A stretch of DNA of 64,000 bases from Arthrobacter sp. EPSL27 (lineage in GTDB: Bacteria; Actinomycetota; Actinomycetes; Actinomycetales; Micrococcaceae). The stretch covers positions 1,229,392 to 1,293,391 of the forward strand of contig NZ_LNUT01000004.1 in NCBI RefSeq assembly GCF_001512305.1. The letters run 5' to 3'. A program made the translations under genes and the position numbers. This document shows positions 20,414 to 29,083 of the stretch, piece by piece; within the stretch, counting starts at the first letter, position 1, and each line of letters opens with the position of its first letter. The notes beneath the pieces are model-generated. The model saw nothing but the letters and a program-made list of their open reading frames with translations. It was not told the origin of the DNA and made no database searches.

Positions 20414-20473
20414 GACGCGCTATCCATCCACGCGATATCCGTCCACACGCTATCCATCCACGCGCTAGCCATC
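20414..20473. repeat. Four 15-bp tandem repeats at the DinB-like gene end
   Basis: Units at 20414, 20429, 20444 and 20459 follow the pattern SACGCGCTATCCATC with 1-3 differences each. The stop codon of the minus-strand DinB-like gene (20465-20467) lies inside unit 4. The unit count is therefore free to vary without changing the protein. No spacers, so not a CRISPR. Confidence 0.85.
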
Positions 20474-20983
20474 CACGTCGTGGAGGTGGTGGACGACGTC
20501 GTGCAGGAAATACCGCGCGAACGTCAGCACCGTGAACTCCGACCCGTTGCTGCGGGTGCCCTTGCGGCCCCACTGGTCCTCCGGGATGCGCCCGAACGAT
20601 GCGGCGATCTGCTCGCCCTCGGTGGTCAGTTCCGTGCCCACCCGGGACGGGTCGGCGTTGGCGTAGTCCAGTTCGACGGCCGAGAGGTCCTGGTCCCAGT
20701 CCTCGAAGCGGGCGTCGTCCTCGGTCAGCATCAGGGTGAGCCGGTGGTCGAACAGGGTGAAGACATCGCGGACGTGGCAGGCGTATTCGACCACCGACCA
20801 GGTGTTCTCGTCGGGGCGTTCGGCTGCGTCCGGCCGGCGCAGTGCCGCCCGCCAGCGCGGCAGCATGCTGGCCAGCTTCCCGGGCACGGTGGCCGGGGTG
20901 CAGCCCCGGACGTCGAAACCGCACTCCTGGCAGGGCTGCTGCAGGACCCAGGTCCAGTCCTTCGTATCCGGGGTGATAGGCAT
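20465..20983 (-). CDS. DinB-like (DUF664-type) four-helix protein
   Basis: 172-residue protein with the DinB/YfiT-type layout: a first conserved helix with a metal-binding His (WSVVEYACHVRDVFTLFDHR) and a final helix YFLHDVVHHLHDVDG. The three His positions can coordinate a divalent metal. Family members include thiol-dependent S-transferases and damage-inducible proteins of unknown role. In actinobacteria some use mycothiol, but that is not demonstrable here. Start ATG at 20983. The stop lies in a 15-bp tandem repeat, and the upstream side borders the 224-bp palindromic repeat. Confidence 0.72.
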   Translation of the reverse strand: MPITPDTKDWTWVLQQPCQECGFDVRGCTPATVPGKLASMLPRWRAALRRPDAAERPDENTWSVVEYACHVRDVFTLFDHRLTLMLTEDDARFEDWDQDLSAVELDYANADPSRVGTELTTEGEQIAASFGRIPEDQWGRKGTRSNGSEFTVLTFARYFLHDVVHHLHDVDG

Positions 20984-21105
20984 GCCAGAAGTCTAAGCGG
21001 TAACCAGCCGGAGAAGCCCAGACTCGGCGCGACGCCCCGACACGCTGGTTGGCTCGATATTTCCGCGCGGTGTGCGGGGTCCCAGGGCAGACCCTCGAGC
21101 CCCCG
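20984..21105. other. Spacer between DinB-like gene and 224-bp repeat
   Basis: Non-coding 122 bp upstream of the minus-strand DinB-like gene; its promoter should be here. Nothing else is recognisable. Confidence 0.3.
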
Positions 21106-21553
21106 CCCCGGCCATTCGCCACGAATGGCCGCTATGGGAGTGCTTTCAGCGGCCATTCGTGGTGAATGGATGAGTGGTAGCGGCCATTTGTGGTGAATGG
21201 GTGAGTCGTGGTGCGGGGACAAGGGCCGCCGTCGGACGCCATTCCGGCCGCCGGTGGCACCTCAGCGTCAACGTCGAAATCTCAGGCCCCTGCGGACCGA
21301 CGCCGCTGCCCGGACCAGATCTACACCAGCCCCGGCCAATTGCCACGAATGGCCGCTATGGGAGTGCTTATAGCGGCCACTTGTGGTGAATGGATGAGTG
21401 ATAGCGGCCATTTGTGGTGAATGGGTGAGTTGTGGCGCGGACAAGAGTCGCTGTCGGGCGCCACTCCTGCCGCCGGTGGCACACCAGCATCAACGTTTAA
21501 ATCTTCGAGCCCCGGCGGACCGACGCCGCTACCGGGCCTAGATCTGCGTCGCG
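21106..21553. repeat. Tandem duplication of a 224-bp palindrome-bearing intergenic element
   Basis: Copy 1 (21106-21329) and copy 2 (21330-21553) align end to end with scattered substitutions. Each copy has three parts. The first is an inverted repeat built on CCACGAATGGCCGCT. The second is a direct repeat AGCGGCCATTTGTGGTGAAT followed by GGGTGAG. The third is a ~120-bp tail with CGCCGGTGGCAC and GGACCGACGCCGCT blocks. No plausible protein is encoded; short open frames through it only read the repeats. It lies downstream of parC and upstream of the DinB-like gene. The structure resembles a REP/BIME-like element. Confidence 0.85.
21119..21162. repeat. Long hairpin in copy 1 of the intergenic element
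   Basis: Perfect 15-bp inverted repeat (21119-21133 with 21148-21162) and a 14-nt loop. One G-T pair extends it to about 21 bp. The matching hairpin in copy 2 (21343-21359 with 21370-21386) extends into the loop (CTAT/ATAG) but carries two arm differences, so the stem is largely preserved. Confidence 0.8.
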
Positions 21554-21592
21554 ACGGCGCCGAAGCCCCCGCGCCCAATCCTGGGCTGAGAC

Positions 21593-24115
21593 CTAGGCTT
21601 CGGTCGCGGGTGCCGTCGGCCAGGCCATGCTTGGGCCGATCGCGTCGATGGCCTGGGAGAGCGGGATGCCTGAGCCGTCGCGCCGGCCGTGTTCCCCGGG
21701 CAGGGAACGGGCCACGCCGGCCAGGGAGGACGCCTTCGCGGGTCCGTGGCCCGCCCAAGCCAGCAGCAGGGTGTCCTCGCCCTTGAGGAACCGGTGTGCC
21801 CGGACTCCCGCGGTGGCACGGCCCTTGACCGGGTATTCGGCGAGGGCCGTGACCTTGGCGGCGCCCGGTGCGGTGCCGGGCAGCGCACCCTCGGTGCCGG
21901 CGATGGTTACCACCACGGCGTCGGGGTCGGCCGGGCTGGCGGCGCCGAAGAACATCACGCGATCCCCGGCGGCCAGCTTGATGCCGGCCATGCCGCCTGC
22001 GGTCCGGCCCTGCGGACGGACGGCCGAGGCGGGGAAGCGCAGCAGCTGCGACTGCCGCGTCACGAAGATGAGGTCGACGTCGTCAGACCCCGCGGGGGCA
22101 ACGCCCACCACAGTGTCCTTGTCCTTGAGCGCAATGACGTCCCAGTCCTCGCGGTTCAGGGGATAGTCGGGCTGGACCCGCTTGACCACGCCCTGGGCCG
22201 TGCCGATGGCCAGCACCTCATCCAGCGGCGCGAACGCCACCAGCGACTCGCCCTTGAGCAGCGTGATGAAGTCCTTGGCCGGCACCCCGCCCGCCAGGTT
22301 GGGCGTGCCCGACGTCGGCGGCAGCACGGGCATGTCCATCACCTGGAGCCGCAGCATGCGGCCCTGTGAGGTGACGGCGGCGATCTCGCCGCGCGCCGAT
22401 GTCTTGACCACGGAGGTGAAGACGTCGTGCCTGGTCCGGGGGCCGGACTCGGCGAGGCTGTCCTGGTTGGCGGTGCGCGCGATCTGGCCGGACGCGGTCA
22501 GGATCGCCCAGCAGGGGTCGTCAGCGATCTCGAGCGCCAGCGGGGCGGCTTTGCCCTTGGCTCCCGGCGCGGCGCTCAGAGCAGCGGCCACGGTGGGGGA
22601 GACCGCCTCGGACTCGAGCAGCACGGTGCGGCGCGGGGTGCCGTACTTCTCGGCAATCTCGCCCAGTTCGGCCGAGACCAGGGCGCGGAGCCGTTCGCTG
22701 GAGCCGAGGATGGCCTCGAGTTCAGCGATTTCCCGGCGCAGCTCGTCCTGTTCCTTCTCCAGTTCGATCCGGGAGTACTTGGTCAGCTGCCGGAGCCGGA
22801 GCTCCAGGATGTAGTTGGCCTGGATCTCGGAGAGGTCGTAGATGGACATCAGCCGGGTCCGGGCCGCGGCCGCCTCGTCCGAGGAGCGGATGATCTGGAT
22901 GACCTCGTCGATGTCCACGATCGCCACCAGGAGGCCCTCCACCAGGTGCAGGCGGTCCTTCTTCTTGCCGAGGCGGAAAACGGTGCGGCGGCGGACGACG
23001 TCGATCCGGTGCTCCACGTAGACCGAGAGCAGCTGCAGCAGCCCGAGGGTCTGCGGCTGGCCGTCCACGAGGGTGACGTTGTTGATGCCGAAGGAGTCCT
23101 CCATCGGCGAGTAGCGGTACAGCTGCTGGAGCACGGCGTTGGGGTTGAAGCCGTTCTTCAGCTCGATCACCAGGCGCAGGCCGTGCTTGCGGTCCGTAAG
23201 GTCCACGATGTCGCTGATGCCGGTGAGCTTCTTGCCGTTGACGGCGTCCTTGATCTTCTCGATCACCTTCTCCGGGCCCACCATGTACGGCAGTTCCGTG
23301 ACCACCAGGCCGGTGCGCCGCGCCGAGAGCTGCTCCACTTCCACCTTGGCGCGCGTTTTGAACGAGCCTCGGCCGGTGGCGTACGCGTCGCGGATCCCGT
23401 CCAGTCCCACGATCCGCCCGCCCGTGGGGAGGTCCGGGCCGGGGACGAACTTCATGATGTCCTCGAGCGTGGCATCCGGGTGCTCGATCAGGTGCCGCGC
23501 GGCGGAGATCACCTCCACCAGGTTGTGCGGGGCCATGTTCGTGGCCATGCCGACGGCGATGCCGGTGGCGCCGTTGACCAGCAGGTTCGGGAACGCGGCC
23601 GGCAGCACGTCCGGCTGGGTGAGCTGGTTGTCGTAGTTGGGGACGAAGTCGACCACGTCCTCGTCGAGGTGGTCCGTCAGCGTCAGCGCCGCGGCCGCGA
23701 GGCGCGCCTCGGTGTACCGCGGGGCCGCGGGGCCGTCGTCGAGCGAGCCGAAGTTGCCGTGCCCGTCGATCAGCGGCAGCCGCAGCGAGAAGTCCTGCGC
23801 CATGCGCACCATCGCGTCGTAGATCGCTGTGTCACCGTGCGGGTGCAGTTTGCCCATGACCTCGCCCACCACGCGGGCGCTCTTGACGTGCCCGCGGTCC
23901 GGGCGCAGGCCCATCTCGCTCATCATGTAGAGGATGCGCCGCTGCACCGGTTTCAGCCCGTCGCGGGCGTCCGGAAGCGCCCGGGAGTAAATCACCGAAT
24001 AGGCGTACTCGAGGAACGATCCTTCCATCTCCGAGGTGACATCGATGTCGACGATGTTTTCGACAAAATCGGGGCTGGCTTCCCCTGCCGGGGACGGGTT
24101 TTGGCGGCGTGCCAT
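21593..24115 (-). CDS. parC: DNA topoisomerase IV subunit A (GyrA/ParC-type)
   Basis: DNA-cleaving subunit of the type IIA topoisomerase partnering the ParE gene at 7446-9554. The 840 residues show the winged-helix breakage-reunion domain with the catalytic tyrosine Y134 ([10 protein letters not shown]), the quinolone-determining loop [10 protein letters not shown] (91-100), the [12 protein letters not shown] motif and a C-terminal beta-pinwheel. It is called ParC because no gyrB is adjacent and the canonical GyrA box is not evident; a second GyrA cannot be fully excluded. It reads away from the Pat-like gene and its 3' end abuts the 224-bp repeats, which may act as a termination or mRNA 3'-end structure. 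Confidence 0.9.
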   Translation of the reverse strand: MARRQNPSPAGEASPDFVENIVDIDVTSEMEGSFLEYAYSVIYSRALPDARDGLKPVQRRILYMMSEMGLRPDRGHVKSARVVGEVMGKLHPHGDTAIYDAMVRMAQDFSLRLPLIDGHGNFGSLDDGPAAPRYTEARLAAAALTLTDHLDEDVVDFVPNYDNQLTQPDVLPAAFPNLLVNGATGIAVGMATNMAPHNLVEVISAARHLIEHPDATLEDIMKFVPGPDLPTGGRIVGLDGIRDAYATGRGSFKTRAKVEVEQLSARRTGLVVTELPYMVGPEKVIEKIKDAVNGKKLTGISDIVDLTDRKHGLRLVIELKNGFNPNAVLQQLYRYSPMEDSFGINNVTLVDGQPQTLGLLQLLSVYVEHRIDVVRRRTVFRLGKKKDRLHLVEGLLVAIVDIDEVIQIIRSSDEAAAARTRLMSIYDLSEIQANYILELRLRQLTKYSRIELEKEQDELRREIAELEAILGSSERLRALVSAELGEIAEKYGTPRRTVLLESEAVSPTVAAALSAAPGAKGKAAPLALEIADDPCWAILTASGQIARTANQDSLAESGPRTRHDVFTSVVKTSARGEIAAVTSQGRMLRLQVMDMPVLPPTSGTPNLAGGVPAKDFITLLKGESLVAFAPLDEVLAIGTAQGVVKRVQPDYPLNREDWDVIALKDKDTVVGVAPAGSDDVDLIFVTRQSQLLRFPASAVRPQGRTAGGMAGIKLAAGDRVMFFGAASPADPDAVVVTIAGTEGALPGTAPGAAKVTALAEYPVKGRATAGVRAHRFLKGEDTLLLAWAGHGPAKASSLAGVARSLPGEHGRRDGSGIPLSQAIDAIGPSMAWPTAPATEA

Positions 24116-24170
24116 GGGGCTGGTGGGTCCTTCTGCGGGGTGCTGAACGTGTGCTGGGCACGTTTATGAC

Positions 24171-24185
24171 TAGGCTAAGCCTATG
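24171..24185 (+). promoter_or_regulatory. Leaderless -10 candidate embedded in a palindrome over the Pat-like start codon
   Basis: TAGGCT at 24171-24176 is six bases before ATG 24183. The whole stretch TAGGCT-A-AGCCTA (24171-24183) is a perfect 13-bp dyad overlapping the start codon. It may be a -10 element, an operator, or both. Confidence 0.45.
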
Positions 24186-26867
24186 GTGGATCAGCCCGCG
24201 GACGGTGTATATCCGGAATATTGGGAAGCCGATGTTGTCCTGCGCGACGGCGGGACGGCGCATCTGCGCCCGATCCACCCGTCCGACGCGGACGCGGTGC
24301 AGGCCTTCCACGGAGGCCAGTCGCAGAAGTCCATCTACATGCGCTTCTTCGCCTTCAAATCAAAGCTCTCCGCCAAGGAACTCAAACGGTTCACCGAGGT
24401 GGACTACAAGGACCGGGTGGCGCTGGTCATCACCATCGGCGGCGACATCATCGGCATCGGCCGCTACGACCGGCTCGACGACCCGGAAGAAGCCGAGGTG
24501 GCGTTCAACATCGCCGACGCGCACCAGGGCCGCGGCATCGGGTCCATCCTCCTCGAACACCTGGCCGCCGCCGCCCGGGAAAACGGGATCCGCAAGTTCA
24601 GTGCCGAGGTGCTCCCGGAGAACCGCAAGATGCTCATGGTGTTCTCCGACGCCGGGTACGACGTCAAACGCCACTTCGACGACGGGGTGGTCAGCCTCGA
24701 GTTCAACATCGACCCCACGGACAAATCCCGCGCCGTGATGGAGTCCCGGGAACACCGCGCGGAGGCCCGCAGCATCCAGGAGCTGCTGGCACCGTCCTCC
24801 GTGGCCGTGATCGGCGCCAGCCGCAAATGGGGGACCGTGGGCTACCAGCTCCTGGAGCACATCATCGAGGGCGGCTTCACCGGCCCGGTCTACGCAATCA
24901 ACCCGGAGGCGTTCGAGCTCGCCGGCATGCTGTCCTTCGCGCGGCTCTCCGAGGTGCCGGGCCCCGTCAACCTCGCCATCATCGCCGTCCCCTACGCCGA
25001 GGTCCCCAAGGTCGTGGAGGAATGCGGTGCCGCCGGGGTCAAGGGGATCGTGGTGGCCACGGCAGGCTACGCGGACGACGGCGAACGCGGCCTCGCGCGG
25101 CAGCGTGAACTTGTGCGGCAGGCCCGCGCCAACGGCATGCGGGTGATCGGCCCGGCGTCGCTGGGCATCATGAACACCAACCCGGCCGTGTCCCTCAACG
25201 CCTCCATGGCGCCCTCGCTCGGCCGCCGCGGCGGCCTCGGCCTGTTCAGCCAGTCGGCGGCGATCGGCGTCTCCCTCTACGCGGCCTCCAGCCGGCGCCG
25301 CGTCGGAATCTCCACCTTCCTCTCGGCCGGCAACCGCGCCGACGTCTCCGGCAACGACTTGATGCAGTTCTGGGAGGACGACGCCGACACGACCGCCGTC
25401 GGGCTTTACCTGGAGTCGATCGGCAACCCCCGCAAGTTTTCCCGCCTCGCCCGGCGCCTGGCCCGGACCAAGCCGGTGATCGTGGCCAAATCCGACGCCC
25501 TGGGCCTGCCCCCCGGCCACGCCGTCCAGACCACCCAGGCGCCGCCGGAGGCGCTCGACGCCATGATGCGCCAGGCCGGCATCATCCGGGTGGAGACGAT
25601 CGAACAGCTCATGGACGTCGCCCAGATCGTCTCCAGCCAGCCCCTGCCGAAGGGGCCGGGGGTCGCCGTGTTCAGCAACTCCCGGGCGCTTGGCAAAGTG
25701 GTCGCCGACAGCGCGGCGGTGCAGGGGCTCGGCGTGGAGCGAATCGTCGCCGACGTCGACCTCGACGCCGGGATGTCCGTGGCGCTGCCCGCGCTGCGGC
25801 ACAGCCTGCAGGAAGTCCTCACCGCCGACTCCGTCCATGCCGTGGTGGTTGCGCTGCTGCCCGCGCACGGGCTCACCGTGGAGAAGATCGCCGGTGTGCT
25901 GGCTGAATGTTCGGTGGCGGCCGGCAAACCCGTGGTGGCAGCCTTCAGCGGAATCCTGGACCCGTCCATCTACGTGGAAGGAATGGTGGGCCCCGACACC
26001 GGGGCTCCCACCGTCCCCTGCTACTCCAACCCCGGCGCGGCCGTGTCTGCCCTGGGTGCCGTGGTCCGCTACGCGCAGTGGCTGGACCGGGACCAGGGCC
26101 TGTTCGTCGAACCCGAGGGCTGCGATCCGGACGGAACCCGCGACGAGCTGGAGCACCTGCTGTCCGGCGTCGGCGGCGAGCAGCTGGTCCGCCTGGCCCC
26201 GGACACGGCTGCGACGCTCCTGGCCCGCTACGGCATCAGGGTGGTCCCCTCCGTCGGCTTCGAGACGGCCGAAGAGGCCGTCGCCGCGGCCGACCGGCTC
26301 GGCTGGCCAGTGGCACTGAAAACCACCGACCCGGCGCTGCGGCACCGCCTGGACCTCGGCGGGGTGCGCCTGGACATCCAGGACGCCGACTCGCTGCGGC
26401 GGAACGTGCTGGAAATGCGCAAGTCGCTGCAGCGCTACGGCTCGCCCTCCCTGGAGGTGCAGACCATGGCGCCTGTGGGGCAGGCCTGCACCTTCCGCGC
26501 CATCGAGGACCCGCTGCTGGGCCCGGTCATCTCCTTTGGCCTGGCCGGTGACGCGGTCAACCTGCTGGACGACTGGGCCCACCGGGTGCCGCCGCTGTCC
26601 GGCACCGATGTGCGCGACTTCATCCGGGCGCCCCGGGCCTCGCGCAAGCTGTTCGGCTACCAGGGCCTGCCGCCCGTGGATGCCGCGGCGCTGGAGGACC
26701 TCGCCGCCCGGCTGACCCGGCTCAAGGACAACCACCCGGAAATCGTCCTGGTCGATTTCAACCCCGTGCTCGCCGGCCCGGACGGCGCATCCATCCTCTC
26801 CGCCGACGTCCGGATCGCCAACGCCGCCCAGCGCACCGACAGCGCCCGCCGCGCCATGCGCAGCTGA
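24183..26867 (+). CDS. pat: GNAT acetyltransferase fused to NDP-forming acyl-CoA synthetase-like domains (Pat-type protein lysine acetyltransferase)
   Basis: 894-residue fusion. Residues ~1-170 are a GNAT domain with the acetyl-CoA loop QGRGIGSILLEHLA. From ~200 comes a CoA-binding Rossmann domain (LLAPSSVAVIGASRKWG), then two succinyl-CoA-ligase-like domains and a C-terminal ATP-grasp-like domain (~670-885). Salmonella Pat, which acetylates and silences acetyl-CoA synthetase, has the same parts but with GNAT at the C-terminus; here the order is reversed, as known for several actinobacterial Pats. The glycine-rich HTGAL-type motif expected around the phosphohistidine of true synthetases is replaced by GHAVQTTQA, suggesting a regulatory role. 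Substrate is inferred. Confidence 0.85.
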   Translation: MVDQPADGVYPEYWEADVVLRDGGTAHLRPIHPSDADAVQAFHGGQSQKSIYMRFFAFKSKLSAKELKRFTEVDYKDRVALVITIGGDIIGIGRYDRLDDPEEAEVAFNIADAHQGRGIGSILLEHLAAAARENGIRKFSAEVLPENRKMLMVFSDAGYDVKRHFDDGVVSLEFNIDPTDKSRAVMESREHRAEARSIQELLAPSSVAVIGASRKWGTVGYQLLEHIIEGGFTGPVYAINPEAFELAGMLSFARLSEVPGPVNLAIIAVPYAEVPKVVEECGAAGVKGIVVATAGYADDGERGLARQRELVRQARANGMRVIGPASLGIMNTNPAVSLNASMAPSLGRRGGLGLFSQSAAIGVSLYAASSRRRVGISTFLSAGNRADVSGNDLMQFWEDDADTTAVGLYLESIGNPRKFSRLARRLARTKPVIVAKSDALGLPPGHAVQTTQAPPEALDAMMRQAGIIRVETIEQLMDVAQIVSSQPLPKGPGVAVFSNSRALGKVVADSAAVQGLGVERIVADVDLDAGMSVALPALRHSLQEVLTADSVHAVVVALLPAHGLTVEKIAGVLAECSVAAGKPVVAAFSGILDPSIYVEGMVGPDTGAPTVPCYSNPGAAVSALGAVVRYAQWLDRDQGLFVEPEGCDPDGTRDELEHLLSGVGGEQLVRLAPDTAATLLARYGIRVVPSVGFETAEEAVAAADRLGWPVALKTTDPALRHRLDLGGVRLDIQDADSLRRNVLEMRKSLQRYGSPSLEVQTMAPVGQACTFRAIEDPLLGPVISFGLAGDAVNLLDDWAHRVPPLSGTDVRDFIRAPRASRKLFGYQGLPPVDAAALEDLAARLTRLKDNHPEIVLVDFNPVLAGPDGASILSADVRIANAAQRTDSARRAMRS

Positions 26868-26987
26868 CACCCGCGCGGGGCGGAAGCTGAGCGGCGCGGG
26901 CGCCGCAAACCAGCAGTGCCCGCCGCCGGCGGTCGCGGGACGGGGAATGGTTAGCATGTCCCCAGCCGATCTGTGAAAATGGAGACC

Positions 26988-27731
26988 ATGAGCTTTCAGT
27001 CTCCGACACCCAGGCCCCAGGCGACCGTTTCCGGACGCCCGGGCGCGCACCACCACGGCCTGCATGACCACAGTGCGCAGGGCCAAAGCCTGGAAGGGGC
27101 GCTCCAGCAGGCCGGGTTCTACCCGCGCCTGGTCGCCGACGTCGTTGCGGACGCCCTGGACGGGCGTGACTGCGTGGCCCACCTGGTGCACCTTGAGACG
27201 CACTTCGACCGCGCCGAGGTCCGCCGCCACATCACCGTGCTGGTTCTGACCGAGGACATGCTGGTCATCACCCACGTCGACGACCAGCAGCTCGACGAGG
27301 CGGGGGAGCAGACCGTCGCCCAGGTCTCCACCGAGTCCGTGCCCGTTACGCAGATCGGCTCCGTGGTGCTCAGCTACGTGTACGCCCAGCCCCAGGACTA
27401 CAAACCGTCGGACCCAGTCCGCGAACTGACCCTGTCCATTGCCTGGTCCGGCGGCCAGCGCCTCGACATGGGGCCGGCCAGCTGCGGCGACCCGCAGTGC
27501 GAGGCCGACCACGGCTACAGCGGGACCATCGCCCAGGAGGACATCGTGCTCCGGATCAGCGCCGAGGCGGACGGCCTGCAGGCCGTCCAGGACGCCAAGC
27601 TCTTTGCCCGCGCGCTGCGTGCCGTGAACACCGGATCCACCGCACCGGTGCAGCACACCGGCCCGGGGCTCCCGCCCCGCCCGCGGATGGGCGTCTTCGG
27701 AAACCGCGCCAGCCGCGGCCACCAGCGCTGA
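26988..27731 (+). CDS. DUF5998 family protein
   Basis: About 247-residue actinobacterial protein of unknown function. No membrane segments; a His-rich N-terminus (GAHHHGLHDHSA) precedes a compact domain containing ALQQAGFYPRLVADVVADAL and a later CGDPQCEADHGY segment with two Cys. ATG 26988 is chosen because GGAG stands just before it; ATG 26979 and GTG 26973 are in frame and cannot be excluded. It ends one base before the next start, so the phosphodiesterase gene is co-transcribed. Confidence 0.75.
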   Translation: MSFQSPTPRPQATVSGRPGAHHHGLHDHSAQGQSLEGALQQAGFYPRLVADVVADALDGRDCVAHLVHLETHFDRAEVRRHITVLVLTEDMLVITHVDDQQLDEAGEQTVAQVSTESVPVTQIGSVVLSYVYAQPQDYKPSDPVRELTLSIAWSGGQRLDMGPASCGDPQCEADHGYSGTIAQEDIVLRISAEADGLQAVQDAKLFARALRAVNTGSTAPVQHTGPGLPPRPRMGVFGNRASRGHQR

Positions 27732-27732
27732 G

Positions 27733-28983
27733 ATGGCCCCGGACCGCGTGCCTGAACCCGTCTCCTCCTCTCCGGCCCTCCTGCAGGCTCCGGCCGGCGC
27801 GGCTGCCCGCAGCATGCCGCCGGCCCCCGCCTTCGGCCACCGCTCCGTTGCCGAGGTGCTCACCAGCGCCGCGGCGAGCCTCGGCGTGCCCGGGTTCGAC
27901 AACAGCCTTCACCTGCCCGCGGCCAAGCGCGTCTGCGTCGTCCTCGCGGACGGGCTGGGCCGCAACCTGCTGAAGCAGAAATCCGCGCACACGCCGTTCC
28001 TTCGCGCCGTGATGCAGGCAGGCCAGGGCCAGGTGCCGGTGACCCTGGACTCGGCGTTTCCGTCCACCACGGCGGCGTCGCTGGCCAGCTTCGGCACCGG
28101 CCTCGCTGCCGGGCAGCACGGCATGGTGGGCTACGACGTGCTGGACCCGGACCAGGACCGCGTGGTCAACATGCTGGGCGGCTGGGATGCCGGCGTCGAC
28201 CCGCAGCAGTGGCAGCCGTTCCCCACCGTCTTTGAGCGGGCGGCGGAGCACGTGGAGGTGACCACCGTCAGCCTCCCGCAGTTCAGCGACTCCGCCATGA
28301 CCCGGGCTGCCCTCCGGGGCGGCCGCTATGTCACCGCGACCACCTCGCACGCCAGGACTGCCGCCGCGGCCGAGGCCATGGCCGGGTCCGGCAAGTCGCT
28401 GATGTACTTCTACGTCAACGAACTGGACAAGGCCGGGCACCGCTACGGCTGCCAGTCGCCGCAGTGGGAGCACCAGCTGGAGGAACTCGACGCCACCGTC
28501 AAACGGCTCAGCGCCACGCTCCCGGCAGGCACCACCATCCTTCTCACCGCGGACCACGGCATGCTGGATGTGCCGGAATCCCAGCGGATCGACTACTCGG
28601 CGGACCCGGACCTGATCGCCGGCGTGCGCCACACGGCAGGCGAACCGCGCATGGTCCACCTCTACCTCGAGGAGGGGGAGGGCGACGCCGGCCGCGAACG
28701 GCTGCTTGATGCCTGGCGGGCGCGCTTCGCCGACCGGATCTGGGCCTTCACCCGGGAGGAAGCCGCCGCAGTGGGCCTTTTCGGCGACGTGCGGCCAGAG
28801 GTCGCCGCGCGGATCGGCGACGTGATGATCGCGGCCCGGGAGCAGCTGGCGTTCTACGACATCCGGCGCATCCGGCCCACGGCCATGGAAGTGGTGGGCC
28901 AGCACGGCTCACTCACCAAAGCAGAACGCGAAGTCCCGCTGTTGTGTTTCCAAGCCGACGGCGCGAGGGCCCCGCGGGCCTGA
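27733..28983 (+). CDS. Alkaline-phosphatase-superfamily nucleotide pyrophosphatase/phosphodiesterase
   Basis: 416-residue metal-dependent hydrolase of the type I phosphodiesterase/nucleotide pyrophosphatase family. Family features: VCVVLADGLGRNLL (first metal aspartate), SAFPSTTAASLASFGTG containing the catalytic Thr nucleophile (STT), YVNELDKAGHRYG (metal His/Asp) and LTADHGMLD (metal Asp-His). No signal peptide is visible, so it is likely cytosolic. It begins 1 bp after the DUF5998 stop (TGA-G-ATG), so the two probably act together. The substrate is not deducible. Confidence 0.88.
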   Translation: MAPDRVPEPVSSSPALLQAPAGAAARSMPPAPAFGHRSVAEVLTSAAASLGVPGFDNSLHLPAAKRVCVVLADGLGRNLLKQKSAHTPFLRAVMQAGQGQVPVTLDSAFPSTTAASLASFGTGLAAGQHGMVGYDVLDPDQDRVVNMLGGWDAGVDPQQWQPFPTVFERAAEHVEVTTVSLPQFSDSAMTRAALRGGRYVTATTSHARTAAAAEAMAGSGKSLMYFYVNELDKAGHRYGCQSPQWEHQLEELDATVKRLSATLPAGTTILLTADHGMLDVPESQRIDYSADPDLIAGVRHTAGEPRMVHLYLEEGEGDAGRERLLDAWRARFADRIWAFTREEAAAVGLFGDVRPEVAARIGDVMIAAREQLAFYDIRRIRPTAMEVVGQHGSLTKAEREVPLLCFQADGARAPRA

Positions 28984-29083
28984 CCGCGTACCGCGGCCCC
29001 CGGCAGCCCAGGATTCCTGCCTTCCGGAACCTGAAACTCGGGCTGGTCCGGAACTTTGGCTGGCCTGGGACTCTGGCTAGCGA

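Noticed and set aside
21174..21429. Two ~70-codon open frames inside the 224-bp repeats
   Set aside because: They read through palindromes and differ between copies, with no start context or conserved protein.
24360..27902. 1180-codon open frame on the minus strand
   Set aside because: It is antisense to three well-supported genes, is Gly/His/Arg-rich and has no family features; it is a high-GC third-position artefact.
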